Program-made: the position numbers and the translations under genes
Shown: positions 34,778 to 46,381 of the stretch, one piece after another
Layout of the letters: every line of letters begins with the position of its first letter
How positions within the stretch are numbered: position 1 is the stretch's first letter
The notes under the pieces: generated by a model
Told to the model about the DNA's origin: nothing
Databases searched by the model: none
What the model saw: only the letters and a program-made list of their open reading frames with translations
NCBI GenBank assembly: GCA_026770575.1
Contig: MU657194.1
Coordinates: 378,416 to 442,415, forward strand
Length of the DNA stretch: 64,000 nt
Reading direction: 5' to 3'
From: Pelagophyceae sp. CCMP2097
Lineage: Eukaryota; Sar; Pelagophyceae

Positions 34778-35085
34778 TCGCCGGCGCCCGCCGCACCATG
34801 TGAAGCGCTCTGACCTCAAGAGAGCGTGCTTGATAATATACGAATGACTGTGACCCCCGCGAGGCCCCGCCGAGATGCTGCGTTCGCGAGAGGGTTTACG
34901 CTAGTAGTCTGAGCCGCTGCAGTGCGATGTGGCTCTTTCGAGGACACACGGTCGCGCAGCTTGTCGTAAAAGGTCGGGGGCCGCTGTTGGGGGGTCGGGT
35001 GCAAAAGGAGCCCCGGGCGAGTGTTGCGAGGTTCGTCGCAGCGCCCGGGTTGCGGAGGTCGGCGTTGCATTCGAGCCGGCCGCTT
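34778..35085. other. Convergent intergenic spacer
   Basis: About 308 bp lie between two converging genes. I see nothing beyond likely 3' ends. Confidence 0.4.
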
Positions 35086-38000
35086 TTATTCGGAGAGCTT
35101 GCCCACGGACCCGGACCTCGGTGGCGTGCCAGACTCGGACTCGCCGGCGTCTGGCTCGTCGGGCCCGCAGACCGTGTCGCCGCCTTCGGACTTTGCGCCC
35201 TCGGACTTTAGCGTGTCGGAGTTTGCATCGTGCGGCGAGGCTTCCCGCGGCGAAACTGCCGGCGAAGGCGCGCGCGGCGGCGTCGCCGCGCCAGACGCGT
35301 CCGCCGCGTCGGCGGCCGCCGCGGACTGAGATGCGGCGCGCGATGCGTGCGCGGCTTGCGCGGCGGCTTGCGCGGCCTGCGCGGCGGCGGCGACGTCGGG
35401 CCTCGGCGAAATCTCGTAGTTGCGGCAGCCGCGGATGCGCAGCGGCGTCGCTGCGCCGCACGTCGCGTCGTCGGGCAGCCCCGAGGGCGTCAGCCAGACG
35501 GTGCCGAACTCGACGTGGTCCCACTCGTCTACGTTTTCCCGGAGGCGGATCTTCTCCCAAACAGCTCGTCGAGCCTCGCGGCCCTGCAGCACATTAATCT
35601 CGCGGATGCCGCCTTTGTCGTCGTCCGTCGGGTTGATGCACGTGACCGCGTCGCAGACGCCGATTACGCCCGCCAGAGCCGTCGAAGGATGCTGCCGCGC
35701 CACGCCTTGATCGCGCGCGACGTCGCTCACCACCGTGAGGAACCACCAGTCGGCCCCCCAGCCCTTGAGGTCGGCGTCGAAGCGTTCTAAGAACTTTGAG
35801 ATTGCGCGCGTGGAGAAGAGCGGGCACGTCATTTCGATAAAGTTGGTCAGTCTCACGCGATTCGCGGGCTGCGATGCCGTGATGCAGTGCGAAACTTTTC
35901 CGCGCCTTTCAAACGCCGGCTGCAGCGCGTCCAAGCCCAGGTTTGCGCGCACGCCGAAGAGGGCGTTGATGCGGGGCGCGTCGAGGACAACGTCATCATC
36001 CATGACCAAAACGCCGTCGTACTTGGAGAAGACGTCGCCCACGCCAGCCTCCCGAACCAACGCCTGCAGGTTCTCAAACTTGCCGCCCGGCCGCCGGCGG
36101 TAGCAGTCTGCGCAGTCGCGCCACTTGTCTTCGACGCCGCTGCCGTAATACGTGACCCAGACGTCAAAGTCCCGTTGGCCGTTGCGCAGCCAGAGTGGCA
36201 CCACCGCCCGGTCGCCCGCACACGTGTAGACCAAATACTTGCGCGCAGCCGTGAAAACGGGCAAACCGTCCGGGTCGCCGCACTCCGGCGCCGCCTCCTG
36301 GTCTACGGCCGGTGAAGTGGTCTCGCCCGTGGGCGTCCAGGCGTAGGCGGGCAAATCGTCCAAGTCGCAATGAGTCCGGTCGCTCGTCTTCGGCCCGCTA
36401 CCCAAATTGCGAGCAGAGGGCTGGCCCATCTGGCCAGAGTCGCTTGTGTCAGACTGCGGCTGCAGCGGCGCCGTCTTGGGCACTTCTGCCAGAGCGCGGA
36501 TCCGCACGTCTGCGACCTCGCGCCACGCTCGGCCGTCGTAGACTCGCCAAGGGGCGTCGTCGGAAATTAGCTCGGGCCGTTCCGCGCCGTCGTACGCAAT
36601 TAAAGCCGCGCTTCCGCTGCCCGGGCGCGACCCGATCATCCACGCGCTAAAGGGCTCGTAGAAGTAGAGGTAGTGGGCGCCCTCTTCATGCCGGAAGACG
36701 CGCAGCTTGCGGCCGCCGGATGCGCCGGGCAGCTCGTGGGGCACGTATACGCCCGCGCACGCGTCCGCGGCGGCGCCGCACGCCGCGGGCAAGTCGACGA
36801 GGACCGCGCCCGTGTCCTGCACCTGCTGCAAGTACGTCTCCCTTTGAGCGCGCTTCGTCGCCGCCGCCAGAGCGCCTTCGGCCTGCTCAGCCGTCAAGAA
36901 CACGCCCAGTGCATCCCCATTAGCCGGCGCGTGCGCTGCCCAGCACGCTTGTGCGCCCACTGAGGCCACTGCCGAAAGCGGCGCCGTGGCGTAGTCGGCG
37001 CTCGCGTCGACGGGCCGGAACTCTTGGCTCGTGTACCGCGGCGGCGCGAGCATGAGCGCGCGCAGCGTGTCGACGAGCGTGTCGACGACGGCGGCGGGGC
37101 GCAGGACAGCGAAGCGCTCGCCTGAACCGGAAACGACCAAGTGATCCAACCGCACGTGCGCCGAAGGCACGGTCGCCCAGCGCCGGCCGTCGAACGCGGA
37201 CCACGGGGCGCGCACGTCGTGCGGCCTTAAAGCGAGGTCGTGCGCCACCAGCGCCGCCGTCGAAGAGTAGGGCGTGCGGCCGACCATCCACGCAACGAAC
37301 GGCGTCGAAATTCGGTACAAGTGGTGCACGCCACCTTGCTGCTGGTACAGCGCCGAGCCGTCGTCGCCGCCGCGCGTGCGGAGGCGCGAGTACGCGCCGC
37401 CGCAGTCGGCGCGGACGCACCCCGCCGGGAGAGCGACGTGGACGACGGGCGGGTGCTGGGCCGAGTCCGCTGCATCAAACTCCTCCAAAGCCTTTGCGGG
37501 CAGCGTCGTGTGCCTCGCATAAAACTCTAAAGCAGACGCCTCGTCGGCGGACGCCAGCACGGCGCGCGACGCCGCCTCGAAGGGCGTCGCCTCTGCGTCC
37601 GGCGCGGCGGGTGCGCGCAGTTCGGATTTCCACGACTCGTAGTGACAGTGAGGATACGAGAGAACAAATGCTCTCGAGGAGACCATGTCGCGAGCGGCGT
37701 CGGCGCCGTCGGCCTTGCCAAAGGCGCGCGCGTCCAGCGCGACGACGTCTGGCTCGGCCAAGCGCACCGCGGACCGGCCGCGCGACGGGGCGAGGAAGGC
37801 CACTGCCCCGACCGCCTTTGACGAAGGCAGCCTTCGCAGCTGCGCCGCCGTGGGCGGCACGTCGTAGAACGCACGGTCGTCGGCCGCCGCCGCGGGGGCG
37901 CCGTCGCAGTGGTCGACGCGCCTCTTGAAAAGAGTCTCCTTGACGAAAAAGTTGTACCTCGAGTCCTCGCTCCGGCGCTTTTGGCACTCGACGTTGTCAA

Positions 38001-39467
38001 AGCGCAGGTTGAACGCGCCGCCGACGACGGCGTCCGTGGACGCGCGCCCGCGCCGCGCCTCGTCGAACACGGACCGTAAAGACCGGCCGGGGAGCACGTA
38101 CAACAGCTCGTCGTCGGCCAAACGCAGCAGCCACGACGCGCCGGCCAGGCGCGCGCGCGAGATGGCGTCCGACGACAGCAGCGCCTCGTCGGACGCCGCC
38201 GAGGCCTCTTCCCGGGAGCTTTGGAGCGAGAGGACGGTGACGCATCGGCCGAGCCAGCGGAACTTTTTCGCGATTCGGTCGCGGGCCTCATCAGACTCGG
38301 CGTACAAAAAGAGCCAGCGGAAGCCGATGCGGAGGTGGAAGCGGACCCACCACTCCAATCTGTCAGCATGCTCGGGCCTCGCGGCGGCGCCGAGCTTGCA
38401 GCACGCCGAGGCGCGGCAGTCGTCTCCGCCGCACCAAATGAGGTCGAGGCGGCCGTAAAAGTACGACCCCAACTCGGCCGCTTGGCGGTGCACCGACTCG
38501 ACGTGCGCTTGATGGATCGTCGACTCCAAGATCTCGTGGTCGAAGAGCGGGCGCGTGAACGTGTACGCGCCCGAGCCGTTGAACATCAAAACGTCCGAAA
38601 CCAACTGCACGTTGGGCGGCATGCGGTACTGCGACGCCGACCCGGCCGGGTTGCAATAGGCCTCGACGCACCTAAACGGTGCACGGTTGCGCCCTTTCCC
38701 CGCGACGACGCGACCCCTTGGAGCAGGCATCGTGCCCCGCCCTCACCTTTCGCAGCCCTGCTTGTTGATGACGTACGCTCCCGTGGACCAGTGGTTCTTC
38801 TTCCAAGGCACAAACGGCGCGCCCAGCCCGAGCAGCGTGCGCATGACGCGGACGTTGTTGATCGTGAGCTGCAGCACCTGCCAGCCCTCTGGCGCCAGCG
38901 AGACGATTTCCTCGATGGTCGTCCGCCACTGGTCGTAGAACGTCAGGTGGATGTCGTCCTCCATAACCAAAACCCACGGCACGTCCAGAGACGCCCCCAG
39001 CACCGCCGCGCGCACGTGCGACAGCGCGCACCCGATCTCGCCCGGGCCTAGCGAGAAAGGCGTCGAGGGCGCGGCCCGTTCCGAGCGCGCGACACCCAAA
39101 GGCGCTTCCCCCAACCTCCGGCCAGCCCATCGTCGCGCGTCGCCGCGTCTTTCGACGACGTCGACGTCGAACGACCCGAGAAGGCTGCAGAGGCCTCCCA
39201 CAGCCGCGCGCCCCACCCGTCTTCAGGTGCCGCGCGGCCGTCCCAGCCCCGCCCCGCCCCCGGCGGCCGCGCCGACGCACTCTGCTTGTGCGGCGGCAGG
39301 TCGACGGTCTGCTCGAGGTACTTTTGGTCGGCGTAGAGCAGCTTGCCGTCAAAGGCGTCGACGCGGTGGTAGTTGGTGATGCCATTATCATCAAACTGCT
39401 TCTCCATGCGCACGCGCCGGTCCGCCGACCGCTCCAGGTTGATGTACAGGATCGGAGTGTTCTCCAT
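35086..39467 (-). CDS. Multi-domain glycosyltransferase: GT25 + GT92-like + DUF707
   Basis: Exons read downward: 39467-39281, 39047-38747, 38671-35086 (GT-AG, introns 233 and 75 bp), in phase, 1357 residues. Residues 1-230 are a GT25 (LPS-type/collagen-type) domain: ILYINLERSADRRVRMEKQ, SPGEIGCALSH, PWVLVMEDDIHL, AYVINKQGCER. From about 267 comes a second transferase-like domain: RLEWWVRFHLRIGFRWLFLY and RLADDELLY, the latter a DxD-like acidic site. Two internal repeats follow (TPFVAWMVGRTPYSSTAALV, about 613; EPFSAWMIGSRPGSGSAALI, about 830). Residues about 973-1173 are DUF707-like: FDVWVTYYG, YDGVLVMDDDV, FIEMTCPLFS. The Ala/Ser/Glu-rich tail is low complexity. No signal peptide or membrane span is evident at the chosen start. 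It probably builds or modifies a glycan; substrate unknown. Confidence 0.85.
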
Positions 39468-40027
39468 GGTCGCAGCGCGGCTGAATGCGGCACCCAACCA
39501 CGATGCAGGGGCGACCGCCTCGCGATCAGCGCGCTACCGTTGTTCAGGGCCAGGTCCGGGAAACTATCAACGGAAGTATAACCACTTTTTTGTATCTATT
39601 TGCATGCAATTCAGGTCATGACACGAAATCCTCTGCCCTATCATGACGTCGTCGGTCGCTCTCGACGGATCTCGTGCCCTGTGATTTCATTGTGGTTGGC
39701 CACTTACGGAGGGAGAACGGACCTATGGGAGCTTTTCGGAATCTCACGCGCACGGAACATCGAATCTTTCAGATTGCGCGTTAGGTCAGAAGGACTTTAG
39801 GAAATCTTCGGTGGGGGGGTTCTCTGCGCCGGCAAGGGCGGCGGGGGGTCACGCGGTTGTGAGGGTGAGGGTTTGATTTAATATCCCGGGGCGATGACAG
39901 GCGCGGCGAGCCGGTGGGTCACGCGGTGGGCGGTTGTGGGCGTTCAGACACGTCCGTGGCGGGCGCGAAGACCGTCCCTCAACGCGCGTTTGAGCGGCTG
40001 GAGGCCGCTCACTGCAGCAGAAGCCGC
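39468..40027. other. Intergenic, no feature seen
   Basis: This 560-bp spacer lies between the 5' end of the glycosyltransferase and the 3' end of the transporter. G-runs occur near 39810-39870. No gene or repeat is recognised. Confidence 0.4.
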
Positions 40028-43000
40028 TCACTGCACCTCTGGGTCCTGCTTGGATTCGGCGGCGGCCGTGTCCTTGAAGAACTTGCCGCCGCGCGGGCTG
40101 CGTTTCCCGGAAGGGCTGATCATGTCGTATACCACTCGCGAGCCTGCGCCGACGTTGCCCTGGTCGTGCTCCGGGCCGGCGACGTAGAGGAGGGGCATGA
40201 AGAAGAAGATCGAAAACGCCAGGGAGAAGAGGATGGTGGCGACGATGAGCGTGGCCATTTGGGTAAAGAAAATCGACTGGCAGGCGTACATCAGCCCACC
40301 GGACCCGGCCGTCGTCGCGGCGCCGGCGAGGACGGTGACGCCCATCGACCGAGCCGCGGACACGAACCTCGCCTCCCTGTCTTTCAAGTGCTGGGCGTGG
40401 TTCGCGTGCTCGTACATGTGCCCTAAATGTAAGGTGTAGTCCACCGCGAGGCCGATGACCAGCACGGCGGCGATGCTTTCTTTGATGCCCAGGAACCACC
40501 CGAGGACCTGCGCGAGGCCCAGCACGGCTGCGACGATGAACCCAATGGTAACAACGGCGAACGCGGACAGCGTCGTGTTGCCCGTCGCCCCGACTAAAGC
40601 AAGAGCGGCGATGGGGAAGGTCAATGCCATGCCTTGCAACATGCCCTGGATCAGCGCGTTTTGGAGCTTGTACCACACCCAAATCCGAGACGTGTGGAAG
40701 AGCGAGTCGGGAAGCGCCGGCGCCTGAATACGAAGGGCGGACCGGAGCATGTTGACTCTTTTCAAAATGCGCTGCTTGACGAGCATGCCGCTCTCTTCGC
40801 TGACCAAGAGCTTGGCATCGACGCGGACGAATTTCAAAGAGCCGTCTACGAGGCCCACGTACTCCTTCCACGACGAGTACAGCGCAGACTTTGGAGTCGT
40901 CGAGTTGCGGAAGAGGGCGAGTCTCCCGTCGAGTTGGGGCTGCCTCGCTTCCAAAAGGGTTTCGTTGTGCGTCTCCAAGAGCCAGTCTTCAAATTCCTCC
41001 ACAAAGCATAAAGTCGTTACCGGCCGGAAGAGCCTGTCTCCGCCTTCGCAGTCGCCGCACCGCCAGTCGCGGACCAACGCGCATGCGGTGCGCATCGATG
41101 ATGCCGTATCGGCGTCGGAAAGGTCGATTTCGCCGTGGGAGAAGACGACGTCGCCGCGGTGCATGCCCGGATCAAAGTCGTCAAAGTCCGGACGCTTCAG
41201 ATGCTTCATGCCCCAGACGAAGGACAGCGTCGGATACGCGGCCGCCTCTTTAGAGGAGAAATCGTCGCTGGACAGAGTCGAATACCGCTGGAACATGTGC
41301 AAAGGCGAAAACCACACCTCCGGCTTGTCCGGCGGCGTCAGCTTCGAAGCCTGCACCGCCGCCAAGATGCCGACGGCGCCGAACGCGGCCACGAGCACGA
41401 TTGCGACGGGCTTGGTCCTTAAAGCACGCAGCCGCGCCCCAGCGGGCACCGTGGCCTCGGGCCGCCAGCGCACGAGCCAGAGGTACGATTCGACGAGGCG
41501 CGAATTCTGCGACGCCGGCGAGTCGGTTGCCACGGCGTCGAGGGCGACGTCGGATTCGATTTCCTTGGCCGCCTCAGCGTTTTCGGCCGTGCGCAAGCCG
41601 CAGCCTGAGAGCCGCTTCAGCGGCGATGCGTGGAGGACGTGCTGCTGGTAGGCGAGGAAGATGGCCGGGGTCATGGTGATGGCTAACAGGTAATTGGTGA
41701 TGACGCATAGAGCTGCGAAGGCGCCGAACGTTTGAATCGGCATCACTCGGTTCCAACACGTGGCGCAAAACGCCGCCGTCGTCGTGAAAGACGTGTTGAA
41801 GATGGCCATGATGGCGCGCGTGTAGGCGTACTTCAAACGCTTGTGCAGATACTCCTCGTCGCCCAGGTCGCCCCTCGAGACCTCTGCTTGTGATTGATAC
41901 CACGCGTCTGAGAAGACAAAGACGTCGTCGGCGCCGATGCCCAGGACGATGAAAATCACTAAAGTCTGCAGAGTGGAGAAGAAGGAGATGCGCAGCACGA
42001 CGGAGTAGAGGAACGTGGCCAGCGGTAAAGAGGCGATGATCTGGGCCATGGTCAAGCAACCCACAAAGGCGGACCCCGTGTGCGCGCAGAGCCAGAGCAG
42101 GACGAAGAGGATGGAGAAGCCGGCGACAAGCGTGTCGCTCTTCAAGGTTCTGGCCCATTCGAGGTTTTGCAGCATCTGCGAGTACCACATCACATCAATG
42201 CGTTTCCCCGCGGCCCCAAGTCTAGGCTCGTCCTCGAGGTAGCGGCTGCGCATAAAGGCCTCTTCCAGGCCATACTTTTCATTCAAACGCTCCTCGACTT
42301 TGACGATGAGATCGCTCTTCACACGTTCGAACTGCCTTCCAGTAAACTGCTCGCCGACCTCGTCGTGGCCACTCAAAGGCGTGCCAAAAGCGACGACGCT
42401 CCTAGCCTGGCAGGCGTAGCCGCGGTCGAAGGCGCCGGAGTCGACAAGGTACGAGGCCGCGCGGCCGTCTTCGAACTTTTGCCAATTTTCCGCGAGCACG
42501 TCGTCGTCCAACAAGGCGCAGGGGTTCTCAAAGTCGGGGTCCGTCATCTCGTCGCCGTAGAAGATATAGGACAACGCCGTGTGCGGCGGCTGGCGGTGGA
42601 CGCCGTCGACGAGGACGCTGAAATTTTCGAGGTACGGCCCGAACGCCAGCAGCTCGCGCTCCGTCTGGCAAATGACCTACGAAAAGGGCCTCCATGCTGC
42701 GATTCGAATGGAGCTGTTTGGGGCGTTACCTGGACGTTGCGCGCGTCGAGGACGCCAAAAGGAGCAGAGCACGTGCGGCGGCGCTCTGGGCTCTCTGCGT
42801 CGTAGGCAAAGTACCACCGGTAAGTCTCGTCGCCCCGCGGCAGCAGCTTGACCGAGTCGACGCGCGTGGCCGCGTCCGCGATCATGTCAGCGTTGATCGT
42901 GTAGCGGTCCCTATTGCAGCACGTATTACAGCAGCCACGTGTTACAGCAGCAGCCTCACCACTGCAGCAGCCAGTCGTAGCTCGTCTGCGGCGTCGTCGA

Positions 43001-43353
43001 CCAGCCCGAGAGGACGAGCGCCAAAATGCTCAGCGCCACCGTCAGCACGCAGCCGGCGAGGATGGCCACGGGGCGCCGCACCTACGCAGTCGAGATTCGG
43101 CGCGCCCAAAGTCGAGGCAAAACGACGACGACCCCGCCGGCGCCCCTCCCGCGCTCCCGCGGGGGCGCACGATGCAGAGCGTGAACCAGTCGATGAAGCG
43201 GTCGACGAGGCCGGCGCAGCCCCGAGGCGCGTTTCTGGCGGCCTCCCAGTGCGCCGGCGCCGCCGCGGCCGCGATGGCGGCGGAAGCCTCACATGAGGCC
43301 TCATCGTGCACCGAGGAGAGCTTGGGCGCGCGCGCGCCGGGCCCGGCGCACAT
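40028..43353 (-). CDS. Dispatched/Patched-like RND transporter with sterol-sensing domain
   Basis: Exons read downward: 43353-43171, 43081-42960, 42910-42730, 42676-40028 (all GT-AG), 1044 residues. A first membrane span (PVAILAGCVLTVALSILALV) is followed by a large extracellular loop. Then comes a five-span sterol-sensing-type bundle with the proton-relay motif GIGADDVFVFSDAW. A second loop and a second bundle with GLAVDYTLHLGHMYEHA follow. The GxxxDD and GxxxD motifs are those of Dispatched/Patched/NPC1 RND proteins; the FVFSDAW context favours the Dispatched branch. No Hedgehog ligand is expected in algae, so a lipid or sterol-conjugate export role is inference. The start ATG 43353 gives a short cytosolic leader before span 1. 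Confidence 0.9.
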
Positions 43354-44382
43354 CGCGCCGAACGCGCGAGCTTCTGGGAGTTAGGATCGAGCAAGGTGTG
43401 TTAGGGATGGGACCTTCCGAAAAAAAGGGTCGACAAGAATGTTCTTCTCTTGGACTCAGCATCGGGTCATCGTAGATTAGCCAATCGCCACGCTCTCGAA
43501 TAAATGCTTTGACCTTTTTGCATTAAATCATTAAATCGCGACGGTTGCACGTGATTGAAACTTTCAATTTGCTAACATGAATCTCTTCCCTCGAGTGCTC
43601 GATTGTGGACGTGTTCCCGACATCGTGTGTCGGCACTTCCATCGACGGCGAACTCCCGATGATGCTGGACTAGTGTTACAACGAAGAACAAGACGTCAGA
43701 ACTTCAAGTTGTAGGAATCTTACAATTGTAGCGCGTGCACTAAACTCAATTTCTTCGGATTCGCCTTTCCTGAAAGTTCAGAGAAGGCCCCACAAGGGAG
43801 TCCACTATAGAATACAGCACCTACTTCCACAGGCCCCTGCCCCCGCCCGCGAGAAGGCCAGGGCCACACTCTGTTCGAACTTCTGACTTAGAAGTCGACT
43901 GTTGGAACAGTCCCAAGAAGCCGCCGTAATGCTCGACGGCGACGAAGCAGGCGCCTAGCGTGGTGCGTACGGGGTGTTGGGTGTGCGGCACCCGCTCCAT
44001 GACGGTTTCGCACTTTCGTCGGCACGTCGGCGCACCGCGGCGAGAGCGCCCCAGGCCCGTTTTGCGGGGCCAATCGCGACGATGGATGCTTGCGCCCCTC
44101 GAGTGGCGCCCCTTTCCGCGACGTACCGGCGTCGAGAGCTGCCTCGGCGCCTCGAGGCCCGCCAAAGCGCTCGGCGGCCAGGGCGATCGCCGGGCGATCG
44201 CCGGAAGCGGCCGCGAGAGGCGGACGCCTTCGCTGCCGCAGAGCCTGAGGGCCGCCGGAGCCCAGACCGCCATCGCATCGTCGCACCCTTCCCACGCCGG
44301 AGCCATGCTTGGACACACGTCACCTCGACGACCAAGACTTAGACTTAGCGCCTTTACAATTGTAATCAGCGCTCGATTCACT
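43354..44382. other. 1-kb intergenic stretch with a decayed sulfatase tail
   Basis: Bases 43400-43800 are relatively AT-rich without a gene. Bases 43800-43965 are a diverged copy of a sulfatase 3' end (separate entry). From 43970 to 44380 I see open frames in several phases but nothing recognisable. Confidence 0.5.
43800..43965 (-). pseudogene. Remnant of a sulfatase last exon
   Basis: On the minus strand an AG acceptor precedes GACFVAVEHYGGFLGLFQQ, which matches the last exon of the sulfatase ending at 46382 (GACFVAVEHYGGFLGPFQQ). Similarity continues into the 3' flank (CCCGCGAG-AGGCCAGGGCCA and AGAATAC-GCACC-CTACTTCCAC blocks). A one-base deletion just after FQQ destroys the original stop. 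The rest of the sulfatase is absent, so this is a partial duplicate. Confidence 0.75.
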
Positions 44383-45972
44383 TCAGGACGTCGTTGCGGA
44401 AGCGCCGCGGTGCGCGGGCGCGCCGGCGCACATCAGGCCGTTTGATGCGTTTGGGCCTTTGGGGTTTGGGTAGCACAGGTTCGCCTTCAGATTGGTGGCC
44501 GCGGTGACGCACGTCTCCCAGCGCTCCTGCTCGCAGACGCACTTGCGCACAGCGGGCGGCGTCGATGGGCAAGAATCGCGCCAGCGCCAGCGGAACTTTT
44601 CGGCGCCGTTGGGGACCGCGCACTGTGCGATTTTCGCGAGGACCGAATCTGAATTTTCCATAAGTCGCGACCAGCGGCCACGGAGCGCTGCGTCGTCGAA
44701 CGGCGGCGGGTGTGGGAGCGCGCCGGCGGCTGCGGCATGGTGCGCCAATGCGGCGATTCTTTGCGCCACGAAGCGGTACGGCCCGTCGTCAGTCGTGCGG
44801 AAGTGCGAACAGTCGCCCTTGGCCGCGTGCCTTTCGAAAAGCGGCAAGGTCGCGTCGAATAAACGCACGACCGCAATACCCGCGCGGGCCGCGAGCGGGT
44901 GCGGGTTCGTCAAGGCGTTGTACGGCCCGCGTAGATCGCGCTGCAGCGTGGCGCGCCAGCCCGCGGAGCCGCTGGTCAGGTCGACGCACGCGCCGCCCGC
45001 GCCGCGCTTCCCTTTTGGGTCAAAAACGCCCCGGGGAAAATGCTGCGCCGCGGTCTCGAGCCAGAAGAGTAAAGGGCCGGGTTCGTCTTTGGTTTTGAAA
45101 TAGTCGAGCTCCGCCATCGTGAGCCGACGCAGGTCCTTGAGGTCCTGAATGGCGGAGTACTTGAAGTGAATGCCCAAATTCGCGATGACGACGTCGCTCG
45201 GCTGCAGGTTGCCCGCAAGCGCCTGCTCCGTTCTCCACGCCGCGCCCGGCGAGCTGTACGCCGCCTCGACGTTGCGTAAACTGCAAAGTAGGAAACCGCG
45301 GTCGTAGGCCGCGCAGTGCACGAGCATCGAGTTGTCGGTCATTTGGAGGTGGCACGAACTTGTCACTTGCGTCATGTTCCGCCTTAAATGCGGCTGGAGC
45401 ATGTCCGCAATACCCATAGCGAGCGCGTTGACCATCGAGTCGCCTATCACGAGTAAGGCCCGGGCTATCACGAGTAAGGCCCGGGTCCTGCCCGAAAACG
45501 CGTCCAAAAAATACTGAGCGCCACTCCAATTCGGCGTCCCGCAGACGATGCCGTCGGACCACAGCAGCGCGCCGTCGGGTCGTCGCGCCAAGCCACGCCG
45601 TCGGAGCCTGGGGGGCGATCGGGCCGCAGCGAATCTGCCCAGCACCGCGCAGAGCCGGCAAAAGGCCCGCGCGCGCCAGCGGCGTCCTCGGGCACGCCCG
45701 CGGCGCCGACCGGGCCGGGCACAGACGCGGCCGGCGCACGCACAGCGCCGCGCGTTTGCGCGGTCACGGTCCCGTCGGCCGCAAAACCCACGACGCCGCC
45801 GCATGCCGCGCGCAGCGCGGCGGCGGTGGCCGCGTAGGCGGGTCTCGTTCGCGAGCGGGCGGCCCAGTCGCACCAGCGCCGCGACGCGCGCGGCGCAGCT
45901 GCCGGCCCCGCCCTCGTCGATGTGCGACGCGGCGGCACTGCCCGACGCGGGAATAGCGAGGCACGACCACAC
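44383..45972 (-). CDS. SGNH/PC-esterase-like protein with apparent frameshifts
   Basis: The solid part (about 45530 down to 44383) has LLVIGDSMVNALAMG (GDS nucleophile block), VVIANLGIHFKYSAI (Asn/Gly block), FWLETAAQHFPRG and a Cys-rich C-terminus (CVCEQERWETCVTAATN). This pattern resembles PC-esterase/TBL-type acyl-esterases that act on polysaccharide O-acetyl groups. The N-terminal part reads VFVCSVWSCLAIPASGS (signal-like), moves to another frame (ACGGVVGFAADGTVTA), then returns at GALLWSDGIVCGTPNWSG. Each change needs one base (near CCC runs at about 45845 and 45580) and has no splice site. A 21-bp duplication interrupts LLVI just before GDS. Start unresolved; either a decayed gene or a mis-assembled one. 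Confidence 0.55.
   Translation of the reverse strand: MWSCLAIPASGSAAASHIDEGGAGSCAARVAALVRLGRPLANETRLRGHRRRAARGMRRRRGFCGRRDRDRANARRCACAGRVCARPGRRRGRARGRRWRARAFCRLCAVLGRFAAARSPPRLRRRGLARRPDGALLWSDGIVCGTPNWSGAQYFLDAFSGRTRALLVIARALLVIGDSMVNALAMGIADMLQPHLRRNMTQVTSSCHLQMTDNSMLVHCAAYDRGFLLCSLRNVEAAYSSPGAAWRTEQALAGNLQPSDVVIANLGIHFKYSAIQDLKDLRRLTMAELDYFKTKDEPGPLLFWLETAAQHFPRGVFDPKGKRGAGGACVDLTSGSAGWRATLQRDLRGPYNALTNPHPLAARAGIAVVRLFDATLPLFERHAAKGDCSHFRTTDDGPYRFVAQRIAALAHHAAAAGALPHPPPFDDAALRGRWSRLMENSDSVLAKIAQCAVPNGAEKFRWRWRDSCPSTPPAVRKCVCEQERWETCVTAATNLKANLCYPNPKGPNASNGLMCAGAPAHRGASATTS
45444..45485 (-). repeat. Tandem 21-bp duplication at the esterase active-site block
   Basis: CTATCACGAGTAAGGCCCGG plus G occurs twice head to tail (45444-45464, 45465-45485). 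On the minus strand it duplicates seven residues immediately before the GDS motif (LLVIARALLVIGDS). Confidence 0.9.
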
Positions 45973-46381
45973 ACTGCAGACGAAGACCTAGCGCGGCAAG
46001 CCTGAGCGCGGCATGGCCATCGGCGCCGAGAGCCAATGCCGCTTGGAGCGGCTTCTTATCGAGGCCGAGCGGAACCGACCCTAATTTCGAAATTCGGATT
46101 AAATTCCGCGTCGTATCGCACACGACGCGGGCCAAAACTTTCAACTGAGCGAGAAAGGGAAGTTAGATTATTTGGGATTCAAGTCACAAGTTTCAAGTTG
46201 CAACTAAACTTTTCTTCTTTTCACCTTTTGGGTCCTCGCGACGCGCTCTACCACTGCTCTACCACTATCTAGAATACGGCACCGCACGCTACTTCCACGC
46301 GGCAAACGGCACTGCGCCCCGCCCGCGAGCAAGGCCAGGGCCACAGCACTGTTAGAACTTTTAACTAGGGCCCTAAGTCTC
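45973..46381. other. Intergenic, contains one sulfatase 3' flank
   Basis: Bases 46260-46381 are the 3' flank of the sulfatase gene and share sequence with 43800-43880. The remainder shows no gene. Confidence 0.45.
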
